This document shows positions 4,494 to 8,424 of a DNA stretch of 8,424 nucleotides, piece after piece; position 1 is the first letter of the stretch; every line of letters begins with the position of its first letter. The stretch lies in contig JAJXZK010000224.1 of NCBI GenBank assembly GCA_021780095.1, forward strand, positions 1-8,424. Reading direction: 5' to 3'. Position numbers and translations under genes: made by a program. The notes under the pieces are model-generated. The model ran no database searches and was not told the origin of the DNA. It worked only from the letters and a program-made list of their open reading frames with translations. Source of the DNA: Acidobacteriota bacterium. GTDB taxonomy: Bacteria; Acidobacteriota; Terriglobia; Terriglobales; Acidobacteriaceae.

Positions 4494-7400
4494 ATGGCAT
4501 ACCGTACCGAAATCGAGCGGGCCCTCAATGAGATGATTTCCGACGAGGGAGGAAACAAATTTCAAGGCATCGCAGTCGTCCGCGCGCAGCAGAAGTGGCC
4601 GCGACTCGTCGCATGTGAGCGGAAATGGGATGGCGGGCTCGATGCGCACGCGCACGGAGGCTTGGAGCCGGACGGGAGGGGACTCGGTCTTGCTTGCTCA
4701 ACGACGGCGACGATCAAGAAAGTCAAAAACGATGCGGCTAAGACGAAGGAGCACTATCCTGATGTGCGTGTCCTGCTGTTTGCGACTGCCGAAAAGGTCA
4801 GCGAACATACGAAGGGACTCTGGGCGAAGGAGATTGCCGACGATTTTGGTTTAGTGCTTCAGGTCGTTTCGCGCGAAGAGTTCGTCACTTGGCTGCTGGA
4901 TCCCGCAAACTCTGACATCTGCAGAGATCAGTTGGGAATCGCACCCTCGATGGAGCCAGCGCTGGAGCCTGCACTGGAACGTGCACTGGAAGCCACCGAA
5001 GAAGTAGTTAACAACTGGGACCGCGAATTCCGCCGAGCAAGACGGCCGGTGATCAGCCTTAACGCGGTCAAGTTGAATGAAAAAGGCGACCCAGTCGAGG
5101 TCCTGACGACAGCGTCGCTGCAGGACATTCTTGCTGAAGGGCAGCGAATTGTCCTCGAAGCGCCGGCTGGCAGCGGCAAAACGACGACGCTCGTCCAACT
5201 CGCACGGCGCGCTTTGGATGCCAGAGGGTTGGCCTTCCTCGTCGACCTTCCGGACTGGGTCCGCTCGGGCAAGAGCGTGCTTTCGTACGTCGCCGACCGC
5301 CCTCAATTTGCCTCAAGAGACCTGGATGCGAAGCTGCTCTCAAAACTGCGGGCGGCCCAGCCCCCCATTTTCTTGCTCAACGGTTGGAATGAAGTTCCGG
5401 TTGCCGGCGCCGAAGCCGCAGACGCGGCGCTGCGGGAACTCGATCGGAGTTTCCCCGCTGCGGTCGTCATCGTTGCCACGCGCAAGCATCGTCTCGTGCC
5501 GCAACTGCGAGGCTCCTTTCGACTGGAGCTTAGCCCTCTGGGGCGACCGCAGCGCGACGAATATCTCCGCCTCGCGCTGGGAGAGTCTGCGCACGACCTG
5601 CAAGTCCGGTTCAACAATGGCCGCGTTCTGGACTCGATAACAAGAACGCCCCTGTTTCTCGCTGAAGTGGTCGATCTATACCGTTCAGGAAAAGACATTC
5701 CAGCAACAAAGATGGGCGTACTCGGCGCCGTGATGGATGCGATCGAGCAGTCCCCGGAGCACCGGGCGAGTCTCGGGCAACGACCTTTACGAGGATTCGC
5801 GAGCGCGTATCTCCGCGCGCTCTCGATGGAGATGACCGGACTCGGTGAGACCGCAATCGTAGAAGGGGACGCACGGGCAGTCGCCAATTCCGTGAGCACG
5901 AGACTCCATGCCACAGGTCAGATCGCGGATTTGCCAGATCCCGGGGAGATACTGGACGAACTCTCGAAACGCCATGTTCTCGTGCGCGTCCAGCACGGCG
6001 AAATCTTCTTCCGGTTCCAGCACCAGCAGTTCCAGGAGTTTTTCGCGGCGCGGGGATTAGGGGCGCGGCTAGTCGATCTCGTCCATGGAAAAGACCCAAA
6101 GGAAGACCGGAAGTTCCTCGTGTCCTACGTGAACGAACCGCGGTGGGGCGAGTCGTTACGTCTACTCGCGGAAGACATCGGAGCATCGAGCGGAGAAAGG
6201 ATCATAATTGAGGTTGGCGCGAAGCTCGTGCGCATGGCGCTCGAAGTTGATCCGATCTTCGCTGCGGAAGTTGCTCGCTGGTGCGGGCCGACTGTCTGGA
6301 GCGAAGTGCGAGAGGAAATGGGTGAGCGCCTTCGTCAGTGGTATGACGTGCCCGACGTGCTCCACAAACAATGCGCGGTGGCGGCGATGCTGGCGACAGG
6401 CTCGGACGATTTCAAGGACATCGTCATGCCGCTGCTAACGGACTCCAATCAACAGGTTCGCCTTGCGGTCTATCAGAGCGGCGCTGAGATTTTGCCTTCG
6501 AGTCTAGGGCCGCACTGGGTCGAGGTCGTGCAAGGCTGGACGGAGGAGGCCCGGCGTGACTTTATTCTGCAACTTGCTCATGACCCGTGGCTCACGGACA
6601 CGGTCGAACAACTCGCGCTCGCGGACCCAAGTCCGCAGATCAAATCGGATGCTGCCCGTGAACTTAGCTGGTACGGCTTCACAGAAAGAGTTGAAAAGCT
6701 CCTGAGTCCGCTCAATGACAGCGATTTTGTCATGGCAGTGCGCTCACTAAACCCGGACCGAATTCCACCATCCCTGCGGCAACGCGCGATTGACATCTCC
6801 GAAGCAAAGTACGCCGAAATCAGCGACCCTCTCGAGCGCATGAGAACTTTACATTTCCTGCAAAAGCTTGGTGCGAAGCGGATCCCCGAGAGAATGAAGG
6901 CAGAGCTTGAGGGGCTAGACAAGAAGCAGTTGGAAGCCGGGAATGAGGGACCAACCCGGTGGGCGCTGGAGGCACTGCGAGAATCCGATCCAAAGTGGGT
7001 GAGCGAATGGCTTGCCCGAAAATTCTTGGAAGGCTCGACGCGGTTCGGAGGTTGGAACGAGATGGTCAGCCAGATTCCAGCGAGGGAGCGGGACCGTCTC
7101 TTGGAACGCTTCATCGACGAACTTTTGGGCGCTAATGAGCAACGTCGCGTGTCGTCGATTCTGGCCACGGTTGCGAACGCTGAACTTGCCGCCCGTGTAT
7201 TCGAAAGAGCGTGCGAGATTCGGCGAGGTTTAACGATCGGCCCTGGTCAGGACATGCCGAAGTGGAAGCTGTTTGGGCAGCTGAAGGATTTGCTTGCTGC
7301 CATTGCCCCGAAGATATTGCTCGAAGGGCTTTCCCCCAACTTGGAGAAGGATCCGGAGGGTACCGAATTGGACGTGCTGACCGACGTGCTCGCGAAATTC

Positions 7401-8424
7401 AATCCGACGCCCACCGACATGCGAACCACCGTGCCGGACAACGTGCGGCAGAACTTGCACGCATATCTAAAGCGTGCCGTAGAGCGGGCTGCCGACCCGA
7501 ACGGGATGCGCGCGAGCGTGCGCGCCCATCTCGCCGTTTTGCTCGCCCAAATTGGAGGACCGACTGATATTCCCGATCTTCGCCGACTGATCCAAGCCGA
7601 CTCGATCCGGTACCGCGAGATGCAGGCGGCCCGCATGAAAGGCAACTACTCAGGTGACAACTCAGGTTACGTGTTTCTCTACATGAGCGCGGTAATGGCC
7701 GCTGACCCGGAACACGGAGACGAAGTATTGCTCGAAATGCTGAGCGAAGAGCAATACGAGCGGTTTGTGGCGGAAGAGCTAGTTCGGCGAGCAAGAACGA
7801 GCCAAGCCCAACCGAATCTTGGGATGAGGCCTCCCGCTTTCGAAAAGGTGTGGGCGGCTAGAGGAGGAAAGGAGGCGAAAGAATACGTTGAGGCGCGGCG
7901 GAGCCGTTACGCGGACGCCCTTAGGTCGCTGGTCGAGAGAATTCTTTTGGAACGCGCAGCCGCAACCGATAAGCGGCCCGCGGAGCATCGTCTCAAACCG
8001 ATCGGCGCTTCTCTCGCCGCTCTGGACGCGCGAAGGTCGGCGAAATTGATTCTGGAAGCAATGGCCTTCCCTGCTGGATGCGATGCTTACAGCCGTGTCG
8101 ATTCCTTGCAAAGTCTCATCTTCGCAGGAGTCCAAATGACGCTTCCGGAGATGATGAACGTTCTCGGTCCTGCGATCGAGCAAGCGCGCCGCGATCTCGG
8201 CAACAGCGACCAAAACCGCTGGTTGCTCGTTAGCTGTTTGAGCGTCCTCCCATTTGTCGACTCTCCGAAGGAAGGGATCGCAAAGATCAAGGAAATCCTT
8301 GCGCAGGTTCGTTTCTTTTACCCCCACGACTCAAGGGGCGTAGTCGCGGCGTTGGGCGCCAGCCGGTGTCCTGACGCGATGGACTTGCTCTTGGAACTTG
8401 CGAAGCCGGACGGAAGCGCGGTCG
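4494..8424 (+). CDS. NACHT-type STAND NTPase with REase-like N-terminus and HEAT-like solenoid, 3' partial (candidate antiphage protein)
   Basis: The frame is open for 1310 codons from ATG 4494 to the window edge, with no stop. Residues 1-150 form an alpha/beta domain resembling the restriction-endonuclease (Mrr-like) fold: KWDGGLDAHA (44-53, candidate acid D50) and VRVLLFATAEKVS (91-103). The usual (D/E/Q)xK is replaced around LACSTTATIKK (66-76). Residues 154-166 are an E-(P/R)-A-L repeat linker. The NTPase follows: Walker A APAGSGKT (223-230, K229 and T230), Walker B-like FLLNGWNEVP (293-302), sensor VATRKHR (327-333), RTPLFLAEVVDLYRSG (384-399), and the winged-helix end FRFQHQQFQEFFAARGL (506-522). 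From 530 onward helices dominate, with HEAT-like units near 645-668, 710-745, 1004-1036 and 1279-1303. ATG 4494 is the first ATG in frame; its ribosome site is poor. Bacterial STAND/NACHT proteins of this layout sense phage proteins through the C-terminus and then unleash the N-terminal effector. That role is inferred. Confidence 0.9.
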   Translation, partial: MAYRTEIERALNEMISDEGGNKFQGIAVVRAQQKWPRLVACERKWDGGLDAHAHGGLEPDGRGLGLACSTTATIKKVKNDAAKTKEHYPDVRVLLFATAEKVSEHTKGLWAKEIADDFGLVLQVVSREEFVTWLLDPANSDICRDQLGIAPSMEPALEPALERALEATEEVVNNWDREFRRARRPVISLNAVKLNEKGDPVEVLTTASLQDILAEGQRIVLEAPAGSGKTTTLVQLARRALDARGLAFLVDLPDWVRSGKSVLSYVADRPQFASRDLDAKLLSKLRAAQPPIFLLNGWNEVPVAGAEAADAALRELDRSFPAAVVIVATRKHRLVPQLRGSFRLELSPLGRPQRDEYLRLALGESAHDLQVRFNNGRVLDSITRTPLFLAEVVDLYRSGKDIPATKMGVLGAVMDAIEQSPEHRASLGQRPLRGFASAYLRALSMEMTGLGETAIVEGDARAVANSVSTRLHATGQIADLPDPGEILDELSKRHVLVRVQHGEIFFRFQHQQFQEFFAARGLGARLVDLVHGKDPKEDRKFLVSYVNEPRWGESLRLLAEDIGASSGERIIIEVGAKLVRMALEVDPIFAAEVARWCGPTVWSEVREEMGERLRQWYDVPDVLHKQCAVAAMLATGSDDFKDIVMPLLTDSNQQVRLAVYQSGAEILPSSLGPHWVEVVQGWTEEARRDFILQLAHDPWLTDTVEQLALADPSPQIKSDAARELSWYGFTERVEKLLSPLNDSDFVMAVRSLNPDRIPPSLRQRAIDISEAKYAEISDPLERMRTLHFLQKLGAKRIPERMKAELEGLDKKQLEAGNEGPTRWALEALRESDPKWVSEWLARKFLEGSTRFGGWNEMVSQIPARERDRLLERFIDELLGANEQRRVSSILATVANAELAARVFERACEIRRGLTIGPGQDMPKWKLFGQLKDLLAAIAPKILLEGLSPNLEKDPEGTELDVLTDVLAKFNPTPTDMRTTVPDNVRQNLHAYLKRAVERAADPNGMRASVRAHLAVLLAQIGGPTDIPDLRRLIQADSIRYREMQAARMKGNYSGDNSGYVFLYMSAVMAADPEHGDEVLLEMLSEEQYERFVAEELVRRARTSQAQPNLGMRPPAFEKVWAARGGKEAKEYVEARRSRYADALRSLVERILLERAAATDKRPAEHRLKPIGASLAALDARRSAKLILEAMAFPAGCDAYSRVDSLQSLIFAGVQMTLPEMMNVLGPAIEQARRDLGNSDQNRWLLVSCLSVLPFVDSPKEGIAKIKEILAQVRFFYPHDSRGVVAALGASRCPDAMDLLLELAKPDGSAV
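4953..4988 (+). repeat. Three tandem 12-base repeats in the interdomain linker
   Basis: Three consecutive 12-base units (4953, 4965 and 4977) of the form GAGCCTGCACTG, with a few substitutions, encode EPAL, EPAL, ERAL and then EA. They fall exactly between the N-terminal endonuclease-like domain and the NTPase domain. Because the unit is a multiple of three, gain or loss of copies would change linker length without breaking the frame. Confidence 0.7.

Noticed and set aside
4039..4500. 153-codon minus-strand frame in the gap
   Set aside because: It runs through the tRNA terminator and into the NACHT gene start, shows no domain and has no ribosome site I could recognise.
5303..5914. 203-codon minus-strand frame and several others opposite the NACHT gene
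   Set aside because: They are Ser/Arg-rich shadows of the continuous 1310-codon plus-strand frame, which carries ordered family motifs.
1..8424. CRISPR array or complete insertion sequence
   Set aside because: No regularly spaced direct repeats, no transposase or integrase reading frame, and no paired terminal repeats with target duplications were found.

Overview
The window looks like a piece of a GC-rich environmental bacterium, probably Acidobacteriota. That is inferred from the flavour of the encoded proteins (stand-alone PurS, a YflT-like two-part stress protein, a LAT-type permease), not from a marker gene. Its left end does not belong with the rest. The first ~230 bases are AT-rich. 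They carry a short reading frame that matches the middle of peptide chain release factor 1 (PrfA), joined to the N-terminus of a GC-rich glmS through a shared 7-base word. Left of about position 149 the RF1 similarity also stops. This edge is best read as a chimera (misassembly or amplification artefact) until shown otherwise.

Region by region: 1-132 (+) may be the C-terminal tail of an unidentified AT-rich gene. 149-232 (-) is the prfA fragment. 169-399 (-) is the broken glmS N-terminus, with purS (471-722, -) just upstream of it as its likely operon partner. purS diverges from ppa (802-1326, +), a family I soluble inorganic pyrophosphatase with a complete active site. ppa converges on an APC/LAT-type permease (1351-2703, -), with a GC-rich hairpin filling the 24-base gap. 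Next come a clear intrinsic terminator (2757-2790, -), a 297-residue stress-type protein of unknown function (2837-3730, -), and a complete tRNA-Ser(GCU) with encoded CCA (3905-3997, +) followed by its own terminator.

After the tRNA the character changes. About 430 bases (4065-4493) hold no credible gene but do hold inverted repeats. Then a single very long gene begins at 4494 and runs open off the right edge: 1310 codons without a stop. I translated it by hand. It encodes a degenerate restriction-endonuclease-like N-terminal domain, a short linker made of 12-base tandem repeats, a NACHT-type STAND NTPase (Walker A at residues 223-231, an unusual Walker B with Asn for the first Asp, and a winged-helix-end motif) and a long HEAT-like alpha-solenoid. 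This is the sensor-switch-effector plan of bacterial antiviral STAND/NACHT proteins, and its position just past a tRNA-Ser gene suggests an accessory or defence island. That role is an inference; no integrase, attachment repeat or second defence gene is visible here.

Functionally, the left part is housekeeping: purine synthesis (PurS), amino-sugar synthesis (GlmS), pyrophosphate removal (Ppa), transport and stress. The right part is accessory, and it holds the most interesting item in the window.
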